Source of the DNA: Bacteroidota bacterium
GTDB taxonomy: Bacteria > Bacteroidota > Bacteroidia > M30B66
Assembly (NCBI GenBank): GCA_947460255.1
Contig: CANHIS010000022.1
Coordinates: 1-42,097 of the forward strand
DNA length: 42,097 bases
Direction: 5' to 3'
The notes below the pieces were generated by a model. The model made no database searches. It was given only the letters and a program-made list of their open reading frames with translations, and was not told the origin of the DNA. Positions 7,572 through 16,498 of this stretch are shown one piece after another (the stretch's first letter is position 1; the number at the start of each line of letters is the position of its first letter). Both the position numbers and the translations under genes were made by a program.

Positions 7572-9380
7572 TTAGAACTGTGCGGCAGCTTCCTCCAAGA
7601 GCTGTTTCCTATTTAGTTCTGCGTATATGCCGTCTTTGTTTATGAGGTCTTGATGAGAGCCTTGTTCAACAATAGATCCATGGTCGAGCACAATGATTTG
7701 GTCGCAATGCTTAACGGTAGAAATTCGGTGGGCAATAATCACAGATGTTCGACCTTTCATGATTCTTCGGAGGTTGCTAAGAACTTCTTCCTCCGTGGCA
7801 GTATCAACTGCACTCAAACAATCATCAAAAATCAATATTTCAGGCTTTCGGATAATGGCTCTTGCAATTGAAATTCGCTGTTTTTGTCCGCCAGATAAAG
7901 TAACTCCACGCTCACCTACTCTCGTATTGAACCCTTCGGGAAATTGGCTTACACTATCGAATATGGCAGCATCTTTTGCCGCTTGCTCAATCGATTCTTG
8001 GTCGGATTCACTGGCAATATGGCTTGGCTTAAACCCAAAAGCAATGTTATTGGAGATCGTTTCAGAGAAAAGAAAAACCTCCTGAGGCACATAGCCGATT
8101 GCGCTTCTAAGACTGTTTAAGTTGACTTTGTGAAGTGGCATGTTATCAACAAAGATCTGCCCTGAAGTAACGTCGTATTGTCGTGAAATGAGCGCTGCCA
8201 AAGTAGATTTTCCAGAACCAGTTCGCCCAATTACAGCGAGTGATTGACCTGCTTTAACTGAAAAGCTGATCTTATTGATTGCTACTATTCCTGAATCTGG
8301 ATAAACGAAAGAAACATGATCGAAACGCAAATCTCCAATAATCGGTGTTGCAGCTGATGTATGATTTACTACACTTGGCTCATAGCTAAGAAATTCATTT
8401 ATCCTTGTTTGAGATGCCGCTGCTCGCTGTACAATAGAAGTTACCCATCCAATGGAAGCAACGGGCCAAGTAAGCATATTTACGTACATGATAAATTCGG
8501 CAATGGTTCCAGTGGTGATTTCCCCAGAAAACACTTTTATCCCTCCGGCATAAATGGTGATCAGTGTACTTAAACCGATAAGCAAAATAATCATCGGAAA
8601 AAAAAGAGCATTCACTTTAACAAGCTCTACGTTTTTGTCTTTGTATAGATTAGCTTCTTCGGCAAATTTGTTTTGATTAAACTGTTCTCTATTGTAAGCC
8701 TTCACCACCCTAATCCCGGAGAAACTTTCTTGCACCCAAGAAGAAATTGTGGAAAGCTGTTTTTGAACTGCTGCGCTTTTCTTTATTACCCGGCTGTTGA
8801 CGTAATAGATTGTAAAAGCCAATATTGGTAGCGGGGAAAGAACATAAAAAGTAAGTTCTGCATTAATCGTAAGCATTCTTAAAGTAACTAAGAGAACTAA
8901 GGTAATTGTTCCGATAGCATACATAATTGCTGGCCCAACATACATGCGCACTTGGCTAACATCCTCGCTGATGCGGGCCATAAGATCGCCTGTTTTGTTT
9001 TTTTTGTAAAATGCTAGATCAAGCTTTTGGTACTGTTTGTAGATGTCGTTTTTAAGATCAAACTCAATCAATCTTGACATAACAATAATTGTTTGACGCA
9101 TGAAAAACATGAAGAGACCTTTCAAGAGCGCAGTGATGATCACAATAATCCCAAAGAAAAGAAGGATATTAAAAAAATCGGACCTTAACTCGTTTTCCAT
9201 CGGAAGCCCCTTGAAGAGATCGTAGACATGAATGCCATCTTGCACCATGTCGATTCCTTTGCGGAGCACCTCAGCGGGATAAATAGCAAAGATGTTAGAG
9301 ATCGTAATAAACAATGTGCCCAGTATTAACCTGGTACGATAGCGAAAGAGATACGGATTAAGAAATTTTAACGATTTCAT
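7572..9380 (-). CDS. ABC exporter half-transporter (fused membrane and ATPase domains)
   Basis: 602 residues in the MsbA/multidrug exporter layout: six membrane segments over about residues 15-320, then the ATPase. Walker A GRTGSGKST is at 385-393, the Q-loop near 433 (VPQEVFLF), signature LSGGQ at 495-499, Walker B LIFDD at 516-520, and the switch histidine at 551. The residue after the Walker B aspartate, normally the catalytic glutamate, is D520. This change is seen in the weak site of heterodimeric exporters such as the YheI/BmrC type, which suggests a partner subunit elsewhere or slow hydrolysis. The substrate (lipid, drug or peptide) cannot be told. Transcribed toward the exported protein at 6691, with an 8-nt gap between stop codons. 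Confidence 0.9.
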   Translation of the reverse strand: MKSLKFLNPYLFRYRTRLILGTLFITISNIFAIYPAEVLRKGIDMVQDGIHVYDLFKGLPMENELRSDFFNILLFFGIIVIITALLKGLFMFFMRQTIIVMSRLIEFDLKNDIYKQYQKLDLAFYKKNKTGDLMARISEDVSQVRMYVGPAIMYAIGTITLVLLVTLRMLTINAELTFYVLSPLPILAFTIYYVNSRVIKKSAAVQKQLSTISSWVQESFSGIRVVKAYNREQFNQNKFAEEANLYKDKNVELVKVNALFFPMIILLIGLSTLITIYAGGIKVFSGEITTGTIAEFIMYVNMLTWPVASIGWVTSIVQRAAASQTRINEFLSYEPSVVNHTSAATPIIGDLRFDHVSFVYPDSGIVAINKISFSVKAGQSLAVIGRTGSGKSTLAALISRQYDVTSGQIFVDNMPLHKVNLNSLRSAIGYVPQEVFLFSETISNNIAFGFKPSHIASESDQESIEQAAKDAAIFDSVSQFPEGFNTRVGERGVTLSGGQKQRISIARAIIRKPEILIFDDCLSAVDTATEEEVLSNLRRIMKGRTSVIIAHRISTVKHCDQIIVLDHGSIVEQGSHQDLINKDGIYAELNRKQLLEEAAAQF

Positions 9381-9402
9381 GAACGGCCTGAAATGCCAAA
9401 TT

Positions 9403-9432
9403 TTGCGGGGTTTCGAAAAACATCTACTTTTG
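9403..9432 (+). promoter_or_regulatory. Bacteroidetes-type promoter (TTG-N19-TACTTTTG) for the dehydrogenase gene
   Basis: TTG at 9403-9405 and TACTTTTG at 9425-9432 with a 19-nt spacer fit the -33/-7 consensus closely. Transcription would start near 9438, leaving a leader of about 98 nt before the ATG at 9536. I see no clear structured element in the leader. Confidence 0.65.
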
Positions 9433-9535
9433 TGCCCCGCTATAGAAACGCGGTATTAAAACGGCATTGCAAAATTACCGATTTTCTTCTGCACTTTTCC
9501 CAAAAAGTATTTTCCCAAAATCAATCTAAAGAATT

Positions 9536-10648
9536 ATGTCAAACACAACTGATCTCGCAACAGCTGCCGCCAGTGAAGTAGCTTCTGCACTCAGCGGAAT
9601 GCAAACAGGTGGCCATGAACAAGTCGTTCATTTCTACGATCATGCGACAGGACTGAAGGCTATCGTAGCCATACACAACACACATCTTGGTCCGGCTTTA
9701 GGAGGAACCAGAATGTGGGCATACAAATCTGAATCAGAGGCCTTAACCGATGTACTCCGCCTTTCACGAGGGATGACTTACAAGGCTGCCATCACTGGCT
9801 TGAATTTAGGCGGTGGAAAAGCTGTTATTATTGGTGACGCTAGAACACAGAAATCAGAAGCGCTTCTTCGTCGTTTCGGGAAATTCGTGAACGGCTTAGC
9901 TGGTCGTTATATCACTGCTGAAGATGTGAACATCAGCACACGCGATATTGAGTACATCGCTATGGAAACAAAGCATGTTACAGGGTTACCGGAAATTCTT
10001 GGAGGTGGAGGAGACCCTTCGCCTGTTACAGCTTATGGAGTATTCCTAGGCATGAAAGCGTCTGCTAAAGAAGCTTATGGCAGCGATAGTTTACAAGGAA
10101 AAAAGGTATTGGTTCAAGGAGTGGGTAAAGTAGGTCAAAGCCTCGTTGAGCATCTTACAAAAGAAGGCGCTAAAGTTTGGGTGAATGACATCAACCAAGA
10201 AAACTTAAAAGCAATTACTAGCAAAGTTTCGGGCGTTGAGATTGCAGATGCATCAACAATGTTCGACCTCGACATCGACATTTATGCACCATGTGCTCTT
10301 GGTGCAACTGTAAATTCAGATACACTTTCTCGTTTGCGTTGTTCAATTATCGCTGGTGCAGCAAACAATCAATTGGCAGATGAAGATATTCATGGCTCGA
10401 TGGTACAAGAAAAAGGTATCCTTTACGCTCCAGATTTCTTGATCAATGCCGGCGGTTTGATCAATGTGTCGGTTGAATTGGACGGGTATAACCGCCAACG
10501 TGCACTATTAAAAACAGAAAATATTTACGATGCAACCATGAACGTGTTTAGCATCGCAAAAGCTCAAAATATCCCAACCATTCAAGCAGCGAAACATCTT
10601 GCTGAACAGAGAATTGATGGTGTGGGACGAATTCGTTTATCATACTAA
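9536..10648 (+). CDS. Leucine-type amino acid dehydrogenase (Glu/Leu/Phe/Val family)
   Basis: 370 residues. It carries the leucine/phenylalanine dehydrogenase hallmarks: GPALGGTRMW at 52-61, RLSRGMTYKAA at 75-85, and GGGK with the catalytic lysine at 95. YITAEDVN lies near 125, and a Rossmann NAD-binding loop VQGVGKVGQSL follows near 190. The expected reaction is reversible oxidative deamination of branched-chain amino acids with NAD+ to give branched 2-oxo acids, which feed branched fatty acid synthesis or catabolism. Substrate choice among Leu, Val and Phe is not certain from sequence. nusB follows 7 nt downstream and is probably co-transcribed. Confidence 0.9.
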   Translation: MSNTTDLATAAASEVASALSGMQTGGHEQVVHFYDHATGLKAIVAIHNTHLGPALGGTRMWAYKSESEALTDVLRLSRGMTYKAAITGLNLGGGKAVIIGDARTQKSEALLRRFGKFVNGLAGRYITAEDVNISTRDIEYIAMETKHVTGLPEILGGGGDPSPVTAYGVFLGMKASAKEAYGSDSLQGKKVLVQGVGKVGQSLVEHLTKEGAKVWVNDINQENLKAITSKVSGVEIADASTMFDLDIDIYAPCALGATVNSDTLSRLRCSIIAGAANNQLADEDIHGSMVQEKGILYAPDFLINAGGLINVSVELDGYNRQRALLKTENIYDATMNVFSIAKAQNIPTIQAAKHLAEQRIDGVGRIRLSY

Positions 10649-10655
10649 GCCCAAC

Positions 10656-11603
10656 ATGCTCAACAGAAGGCACATCAGAGAAAAAGTATTAAAAACACTT
10701 TACGCATACTTTCAATCGGATCACACCGAAATTAAGGTAGGTGAGAAAGAGTTGTTTCACAGCATCGACAAGGTCTATGAAATTTATCTGATGTATCTAT
10801 CTTTGGCTGCAGAGTTAAAGGATATAGCTGATAATCAAATCAATGAACGAAAGCTAAAAAGACTTCCTACTGAGGAAGATCTTGACCCGAGCATGAATTT
10901 TGTGAATAATAGGTTGATTGATGCTTTCGAGAGACATTCCGACTTATCGGGAAAACTCAGCAAAGCAAAAATCAACTGGGTTGGTCATCAAGAAATGATT
11001 CGCAAGATCTTCATGCAGTTTAGAAACGATGAAGTATTTACGACCTATTTGCGAAATCCTGCACCAACTTTTGAGGACGACCAGAAAATCCTTCAGTGGA
11101 TTTACGAGGAACATATTTTCACTTCCGAAATCCTTGAACAACTTTTTGAAGAGCGAAGTATTTATTGGCTTGATGAAATTGGTTTGATGCAGGCTGGCGT
11201 TTTGAAAACTATCAAATCTTTGAAGGCTGATAATCCGATCGATTTCAGACTGCTGCCTTTGCACAAGGAGGAAGAAGAGGATCGAAAATTTGCAACCGAT
11301 TTATTTCGACAAACCGTTGCGCACAATGAGCAATTCGAAAAAGAAATTGCATCCAAAACTCAAAATTGGGAAATCGAACGTGTGGCAAAAATGGATGTGA
11401 TTCTCATGAAGATGGCGATTTGCGAACTCACACGTTTCCCATCTATTCCGGTAAAAGTAACCCTCGACGAATACATCGAATTGTCGAAAGATTATTCTAG
11501 TCCTCAGAGCAAAAACTTCATCAATGGTATTCTCGACAAAATCGTTGTAGAATATCGTCGAGATAACAAAATTGTTAAGGCTGGAAGAGGATTGGTCGAA
11601 TAA
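10656..11603 (+). CDS. nusB: Transcription antitermination factor NusB (long Bacteroidota form)
   Basis: 315 residues from the ATG at 10656; an upstream in-frame ATG at 10599 lies inside the dehydrogenase gene and would add unrelated residues. It opens MLNRRHIREKVLKTLYAY, as Bacteroidota NusB proteins do. The helical NusB RNA-binding fold lies in the C-terminal half, with RVAKMDVILMKMAICELTRF near 250 and SSPQSKNFINGILDKI near the end. It is about twice the length of E. coli NusB because of an N-terminal extension. It binds boxA RNA with NusE (S10) in rRNA antitermination. Its terminator lies within the convergent aminotransferase gene. Confidence 0.9.
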   Translation: MLNRRHIREKVLKTLYAYFQSDHTEIKVGEKELFHSIDKVYEIYLMYLSLAAELKDIADNQINERKLKRLPTEEDLDPSMNFVNNRLIDAFERHSDLSGKLSKAKINWVGHQEMIRKIFMQFRNDEVFTTYLRNPAPTFEDDQKILQWIYEEHIFTSEILEQLFEERSIYWLDEIGLMQAGVLKTIKSLKADNPIDFRLLPLHKEEEEDRKFATDLFRQTVAHNEQFEKEIASKTQNWEIERVAKMDVILMKMAICELTRFPSIPVKVTLDEYIELSKDYSSPQSKNFINGILDKIVVEYRRDNKIVKAGRGLVE

Positions 11604-12815
11604 CTAATCCTTGAAAGATTTCAAAGCCTGTTCAATCGACATTAAAATGATTGAACAGGCTTTTTTGATTTCATCTTCCGAGATTGTGAGTGGTGGAGCT
11701 ATTCGTAAACAATTGTCGGCAAACAAAAACCAATCTGTTATTAAACCATTGTTATAGCAGCACTCCATTGTTCTGAGCACCAAGGCATTGTCGCGCATTT
11801 CTGCGGCAAGAAGTAAGCCTTTTCCGTGAATACTAATAATTTCAGGATGCACCAATAAACTTCTGATCAGCGATTCCTTTTCGGGTATAGCTTGTATAAA
11901 TCCGGGTTCGAGAATCACTTCCAAACTGGCTGCTGCTGCTGCACATGCAAGTGCATTTCCACCAAAAGTGGTGATATGGCCCAAAAGCGGATTGAAGCTC
12001 AATTGCCGCATTAGGTCGTTAGAAGCCGCAAAGGCGCCAATGGGAATTCCGCCTCCCATTCCTTTGGCCATCAGCACAATATCTGGCACAACGCCAAAAT
12101 GACGAAAAGCAAAACAGGCACCTGTTCTTCCAAATCCCGTTTGAATTTCATCCAAGATCAGTAGAGTGCCTGTTTCGGTGCAGCGCCTTTTGAGTGCAAT
12201 TAGCCAATCACGATTGGGGAGCTTCGCGCCTGCTTCACCTTGAATGGATTCGGCAATTACACAGGCTGTTTTTGTGGTGATCTTTGATAAATCGGAGAAA
12301 TCGTTGTATTGCAAAAAGCCAACATCTGGAAGCAACGGCCCGTAACCTTTCTTGAAAAAATCGGAGCCCATTACGCTCAAAGCTCCATGTGTGCTTCCAT
12401 GGTATGCGTTGTGAAATGCCAGAATCTCGGAACGACCAGTTGCCCGCTTCGCTAATTTGAGTGCACCTTCAGTGGCCTCGGCTCCCGAATTCACGAAATA
12501 AATGGTATCGATTGGATTAGGAAGAATATCAGCCAGCATTTTGGCCAATTTCACTTGAGGCCCTTGCACGAACTCGCCATACACCATTACGTGTAGATAT
12601 TTATCCACCTGATTTTTGATGGCTTCCACCACTTTTGGATGCCGATGCCCTATGTTGCAAACCGAAATCCCGGAAATGAAATCTATGTATTGTTTTCCAG
12701 ATGTATCGGTGATAAACACACCCTTTGCCCGATCGATTTCTAACATCGGCGGAAATTGGGTAGTTTGAGCAACATGCTGCAGAAACAGCGATCGCAAGGA
12801 AAGGCTGCTTCCCAT
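11604..12815 (-). CDS. Class III PLP aminotransferase (acetylornithine/ornithine-type)
   Basis: 403 residues. Class III features are clear: FINGISGISV-like DFISGISVCNIGHRHP near residues 44-59, NSGAEATEGALKLAKRATGR for PLP phosphate binding, ILDEIQTGFGRTG with the PLP-pyridine aspartate, and the Schiff-base lysine in LMAKGMGGG. It resembles acetylornithine, ornithine or related omega-aminotransferases; which substrate it uses cannot be decided. There is no arginine-biosynthesis gene nearby. It starts 9 nt after the universal stress gene at 12825 ends and is likely in the same transcript. Its stop codon directly abuts the stop of nusB, and its last codons contain nusB's terminator hairpin. Confidence 0.85.
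   Translation of the reverse strand: MGSSLSLRSLFLQHVAQTTQFPPMLEIDRAKGVFITDTSGKQYIDFISGISVCNIGHRHPKVVEAIKNQVDKYLHVMVYGEFVQGPQVKLAKMLADILPNPIDTIYFVNSGAEATEGALKLAKRATGRSEILAFHNAYHGSTHGALSVMGSDFFKKGYGPLLPDVGFLQYNDFSDLSKITTKTACVIAESIQGEAGAKLPNRDWLIALKRRCTETGTLLILDEIQTGFGRTGACFAFRHFGVVPDIVLMAKGMGGGIPIGAFAASNDLMRQLSFNPLLGHITTFGGNALACAAAAASLEVILEPGFIQAIPEKESLIRSLLVHPEIISIHGKGLLLAAEMRDNALVLRTMECCYNNGLITDWFLFADNCLRIAPPLTISEDEIKKACSIILMSIEQALKSFKD
11623..11666 (+). terminator. nusB intrinsic terminator embedded in the aminotransferase coding end
   Basis: Perfect 15-bp stem: AAAGCCTGTTCAATC (11623-11637) and GATTGAACAGGCTTT (11649-11663), an 11-nt loop, then a run of six T ending at 11666. It acts on the plus strand, 20 nt after the nusB stop. 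The same bases encode the last helix of the convergent aminotransferase. Confidence 0.85.
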
Positions 12816-12824
12816 GGTTTTGAA

Positions 12825-13712
12825 TTAGTAAGGTGTTACAGAATTTACGAATCCTGAAGTTGGACGGATACTTAAAACTGGAATGGTTGAATGGTTTACA
12901 ATCTGTTGAGCATATGGCCCCATAAAGAAACCAGTGGTATTGATTTCTTGTTCGTTCATAATGATAATCAAATCGGCTTCCTTCTCGATACCGAAATCCA
13001 TGGTGGCGCGTGCAATGTTCGAGCAGAAGACGGTGGTTGCAGTATAATTGACTTCTCTTTCCTTGAGGAAATCTTCTACTTGCTTCATCTTCATTCGGAA
13101 TTTGGCGTTTATCTCTTCATCATTGTGGTCGTGTGAGCGAAGTCCACAAATGTGAATAGTGGAATCATAAGTTGCAGCCATTCTAACAGCGATGCCCAAT
13201 TTTTCTCTCGAATGAAACGAATTATCGATTGGAACGACAATATGATTGAATCCAACTTGTTGTGCCGACTGTTGAACAGAAAGCACTGGGCAAGAAGCTT
13301 CAGATACGATCCGAAAAGCATTGCTTCCCATAAAAAACTCGCGAATTCCACTAACGCCGTGGGTTCCAAGAATAATCATATCGGCATCTGTCTCTTCCGC
13401 TACTCTCACCACCTCTTCTCTAATTCTGCCGTAAGTGATCATTGTGTTCACTTTAACTCCATGGACTCGCTTGATATCTTCGGCACATTCGGCCAAGCGG
13501 GCGCCAATAGCCCCAGATAATTTGGCATTTTGAGCTTCATCTAAATCAATTTCTGGAAGATTAACACGAAACGAAAAAGTTGAAACTACATGCAGCAGTG
13601 TAATCTCTGAATCTAGAAGTTTCGCCATTTTCACTGCATGTTCAAGCGCTAAATTGGCTGTATCTGAAAAGTCGGTAGGGATTAAAATCCGTTGTACCTC
13701 GAGCTTACCCAT
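12825..13712 (-). CDS. Universal stress protein, two UspA domains
   Basis: 295 residues with two UspA domains (about 1-150 and 155-285). Domain one begins KLEVQRILIPTDFSDTAN and keeps the ATP-binding pattern G-x2-G-x9-G-S (GTHG followed by GSNAFRIV). Domain two lacks this pattern (NEQEINTTGFFMGPYAQ), so only the first half is likely to bind ATP. The protein is cytoplasmic and probably a stress or energy-status responder. It is a paralogue of the next gene upstream at 13822 and is followed after 9 nt by the aminotransferase. Confidence 0.9.
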   Translation of the reverse strand: MGKLEVQRILIPTDFSDTANLALEHAVKMAKLLDSEITLLHVVSTFSFRVNLPEIDLDEAQNAKLSGAIGARLAECAEDIKRVHGVKVNTMITYGRIREEVVRVAEETDADMIILGTHGVSGIREFFMGSNAFRIVSEASCPVLSVQQSAQQVGFNHIVVPIDNSFHSREKLGIAVRMAATYDSTIHICGLRSHDHNDEEINAKFRMKMKQVEDFLKEREVNYTATTVFCSNIARATMDFGIEKEADLIIIMNEQEINTTGFFMGPYAQQIVNHSTIPVLSIRPTSGFVNSVTPY

Positions 13713-13821
13713 AATAGTGAAGAGTTAAATTTAGAATTGGGAAGCTAAGAAACTCATTGCATAGAAACAACAACGGCCCGCCACTCTTCTGAATAACAGG
13801 CCATTGAAATTATCGCATCAA

Positions 13822-14703
13822 TTAGTAGGGTAAGAAAACAGTAGTGTCTTTCTTTACGTTTGGAACGATGCTACATACAGGAATTGCAGCATTGTTAATG
13901 ACTTCTTGCGCGGCCGAACCGATAAAGAGTTCTGTGAAGTTGGTTTCTTGCTGGGTCATGATCATGATGAGATCACCATCGTTGTTATTCGCATAATTCA
14001 CCACTTCTTCACCCAAATTATCTTTGCCTTCGGGCGCATTGATAAGTTCGGCGGTATATTTAACTTCTGCTCTTTCGAGGAAGTTTCGAACTTGGTTCAT
14101 TTGAAGCTGTAGCTTATTGACTACCTCTTCATCGTCGGTCATTAAAATAGATACAACTTTTACTTGTGCATTGAAGTTACGGGAAAGTTCAATGGCCTTA
14201 TTTACCTTTTCGCGTGTTTCTTTCGTTAAATCTAAAGGAAGAATGATATTTCTGAACCCAACATGCTCAGGCTTTCCTTTGATGGAGATCACGGGAACAC
14301 GACTTTCGCGCACAACGCGCAGCGCATTTGATCCAATGAAACGCTTGCGGATAGTTTCAGAGCCGTTTGTGCCCATCACGATGAAAGTTGCTCCAGTGAT
14401 TTCTGCAAGGCGCACAACTTCTTCATAAACTTTTCCTTTTGCTACGAGCGGACTTGTTCTAATTCCTGAACGTTGCTCTACTTCATCGCAGAGTGTGTTC
14501 ATTCGTGCCCAAATCTCTTGGGTTACTTTATCGTCTTCCTCGGCAGAGAAAAAACTTGTTATCAAACCTTGCTCAATCTGAACATGCAATAAAAGCAAGG
14601 TTCCTTTGAGTGTTTTTGCCATCTCTTCAGCATGGCTCAGTGCGATCAAACTTTGTTCTGAAAAGTCGACCGGAACAAGTATGATTTTTTTTGTGGTATT
14701 CAT
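13822..14703 (-). CDS. Universal stress protein, two UspA domains (paralogue)
   Basis: 293 residues, with the same two-domain layout as its neighbour at 12825. Domain one (KKIILVPVDFSEQSLIALSHAEEMAK) holds the ATP motif GTNG and GSNALRVV. Domain two has MTQQETNFTELFIGSAAQEV and lacks the first glycine of the motif, though a GS is kept. The pair probably arose by tandem duplication. The gap to the next stress gene (109 nt, 13713-13821) has a weak GC-rich hairpin on the minus strand but no convincing promoter. Divergent from the nucleoside phosphorylase at 14747 with only 43 nt between start codons. Confidence 0.9.
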   Translation of the reverse strand: MNTTKKIILVPVDFSEQSLIALSHAEEMAKTLKGTLLLLHVQIEQGLITSFFSAEEDDKVTQEIWARMNTLCDEVEQRSGIRTSPLVAKGKVYEEVVRLAEITGATFIVMGTNGSETIRKRFIGSNALRVVRESRVPVISIKGKPEHVGFRNIILPLDLTKETREKVNKAIELSRNFNAQVKVVSILMTDDEEVVNKLQLQMNQVRNFLERAEVKYTAELINAPEGKDNLGEEVVNYANNNDGDLIMIMTQQETNFTELFIGSAAQEVINNAAIPVCSIVPNVKKDTTVFLPY

Positions 14704-14728
14704 TCCCTTTGTTTACTTTGAGTTGGTG

Positions 14729-14736
14729 CAAAAATA
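14729..14736 (-). promoter_or_regulatory. Putative -7 box (TATTTTTG) for the stress-protein genes
   Basis: TATTTTTG on the minus strand, 25 nt upstream of the ATG at 14703. A TTG (CAA on the plus strand at 14760-14762) lies 23 nt upstream, at the long end of the accepted spacing. Confidence 0.4.
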
Positions 14737-14746
14737 CACATTCCGC

Positions 14747-15619
14747 ATGAAGCCTATTCCAAGTTCTGAGCTAGTTCTTAACCCTGATGGGAGTATTTAT
14801 CATTTAAAGTTACATCCAGATCAAATATCTGATAATGTGATAGTTGTTGGCGATCAAGGAAGGGTAGAAACTATTTCAGCTCACTTTGACCACATTGAAC
14901 ACAAGGTTCAGAATCGTGAATTTGTAACACATACAGGCACTTACAAAGGCAAAAGATTTACAGCTTTATCCACCGGAATCGGCACCGACAATATCGATAT
15001 TGTTGTAAACGAACTCGATGCACTTGTGAATATCGATCTCCAAAATCGGGTTTTGAAAGCAGAACATCACGCCCTGAATATTATAAGGATTGGAACTTCG
15101 GGAACCTTAATGAAAGATATTCCTGTTGATTCGGTGGTAATTTCTAAACATGGATTGGGCTTCGACGGCTTGATGCATTTTTACGGATTTGAAGAAAATG
15201 CGGCAGAAAAAACCATCCTCCAGGCAATCGATCAGCAACTGAAACTGCCCAGCATACTGAACAAGCCATATTTGGTTGAAGCTGATGAAACACTTTTCAA
15301 CATTCTCAAGCCTGATTACTTTGAAGGAATAACGGCAACTGCATCTGGTTTTTATGGGCCACAAGGCCGAACTTTGCGACTTACGCCGGCAGTGGCAGAT
15401 TTAAATGAGCGAATGATGGAGTTTGCCTTTCAGGGAAATAAAATTACAAATTTCGAGATGGAAACATCCGCCTTGTATGGCTTATCACGGATGCTTGGCC
15501 ACCGAGCATGCACTGTTTGTGCAATTATAGCCAACCGTGCCACGTTAGAATACAGCAAAAATTATAAACCTGTAATTGAGAACCTTGTTAAATCTGTGCT
15601 CGACAGGCTAAGTGCTTAA
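14747..15619 (+). CDS. Nucleoside phosphorylase, uridine phosphorylase-like
   Basis: 290 residues from the ATG at 14747 (MKPIPSSELVLN). In-frame codons upstream overlap the divergent stress gene and are unlikely to be used. PNP/UDP family features are visible: VVGDQGRVETIS for phosphate, IRIGTSGTL near residue 108, and NFEMETSALYGLS, whose Glu and Met bind ribose. Expected reaction: phosphorolysis of uridine or a related nucleoside to base plus ribose 1-phosphate in pyrimidine salvage. The base preference is inferred. The stop codon is followed with no gap by the next start (TAAATG). Confidence 0.85.
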   Translation: MKPIPSSELVLNPDGSIYHLKLHPDQISDNVIVVGDQGRVETISAHFDHIEHKVQNREFVTHTGTYKGKRFTALSTGIGTDNIDIVVNELDALVNIDLQNRVLKAEHHALNIIRIGTSGTLMKDIPVDSVVISKHGLGFDGLMHFYGFEENAAEKTILQAIDQQLKLPSILNKPYLVEADETLFNILKPDYFEGITATASGFYGPQGRTLRLTPAVADLNERMMEFAFQGNKITNFEMETSALYGLSRMLGHRACTVCAIIANRATLEYSKNYKPVIENLVKSVLDRLSA

Positions 15620-16498
15620 ATGGAAAATATCAAAGACAACGAATTAATAGCGCTCATAAATCTTCTGGAAGATCCAGATGAAGAGATATTTAGCACCATT
15701 CGAGAGCGCATTCTATCGATGGGGGAAGAAGTGATTCCTGCTTTAGAAAATGTGTGGGAAAACACCTTCAACAACGTACTTCAAACCCGCATCGAAGACG
15801 TCATTCAAACAATTCAGTTCAACAACGTACTGGAAGAATTGAAGCTTTGGGCTGATACAGGTGGTGTTGACCTTTTGGCTGGGACTATGCTGGTTTCAAA
15901 ATACCAATATCCAGATTTGGATGAAGATCATGTACGAAAGCAAATAGAATTAATTCGACGTGATGTTTGGCTAGAACTTAACTCGAATCTCACTGCTTAT
16001 GAGAAAGTTAGGGTGATCAACCACATCCTATTTGATGTTTACACCTTTACAGGAAATACGACCAATTATCACGCACCACAAAATTCCTACATCAACAACG
16101 TAATTGAAAGCAAGCGTGGTAACCCATTGCTTTTGAGTATTCTGTATTCGATTATTGCACAAGGATTAAACATTCCAATTTACGGAGTGAATTTGCCCGA
16201 ACATTTTATTTTAGCCTACCGGGATGAATTTACGATACAACACGAAGAAGAAGAAGAGCCTATCTTATTTTATATAAATCCGTTTAGCCGTGGAGCTGTT
16301 TTCAGCAGAAGAGAAATAGATACATTTCTAAAACAATTAAAATTGGAGCAGAATCGGATTTTTTACGAAAGCTGTTCTAATGTCGATATAGTTTGTAGGC
16401 AGCTGAGAAATCTCATTGTAGCCTACGAAAAACTAGGCTATCCAAACAAGGTAGACGATTTGAAAAAGCTACTTAATGTTCTCAGTTACTCTGGTTGA
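15620..16498 (+). CDS. SirB1/transglutaminase-like protein
   Basis: 292 residues. The N-terminal third is helical and acidic (LEDPDEEIFSTIRERILSMGEEVIPALENVW), like a HEAT-type helical pair. The middle and C-terminal part matches the SirB1 family: YHAPQNSYINNVIESKRGNPLLLSILY, then IPIYGVNLPEHFILAYRDE, as in transglutaminase-like folds. The catalytic cysteine of true transglutaminases is not visible (the position is in NPLLLS), so it is probably non-enzymatic. Its function in Bacteroidota is unknown. Starts directly after the nucleoside phosphorylase and is presumably co-transcribed; overlaps the convergent gene at 16486 by 13 nt. Confidence 0.75.
   Translation: MENIKDNELIALINLLEDPDEEIFSTIRERILSMGEEVIPALENVWENTFNNVLQTRIEDVIQTIQFNNVLEELKLWADTGGVDLLAGTMLVSKYQYPDLDEDHVRKQIELIRRDVWLELNSNLTAYEKVRVINHILFDVYTFTGNTTNYHAPQNSYINNVIESKRGNPLLLSILYSIIAQGLNIPIYGVNLPEHFILAYRDEFTIQHEEEEEPILFYINPFSRGAVFSRREIDTFLKQLKLEQNRIFYESCSNVDIVCRQLRNLIVAYEKLGYPNKVDDLKKLLNVLSYSG

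Noticed and set aside
13713-13821. Minus-strand terminator between the two stress-protein genes
   Set aside because: Only a weak GC-rich stem with mismatches and no solid T-run; not listed as a feature.
14606-14746. Longer N-terminus for the nucleoside phosphorylase
   Set aside because: It would overlap the divergent stress-protein coding region, and the added residues do not match the family; the ATG at 14747 opens the conserved part.
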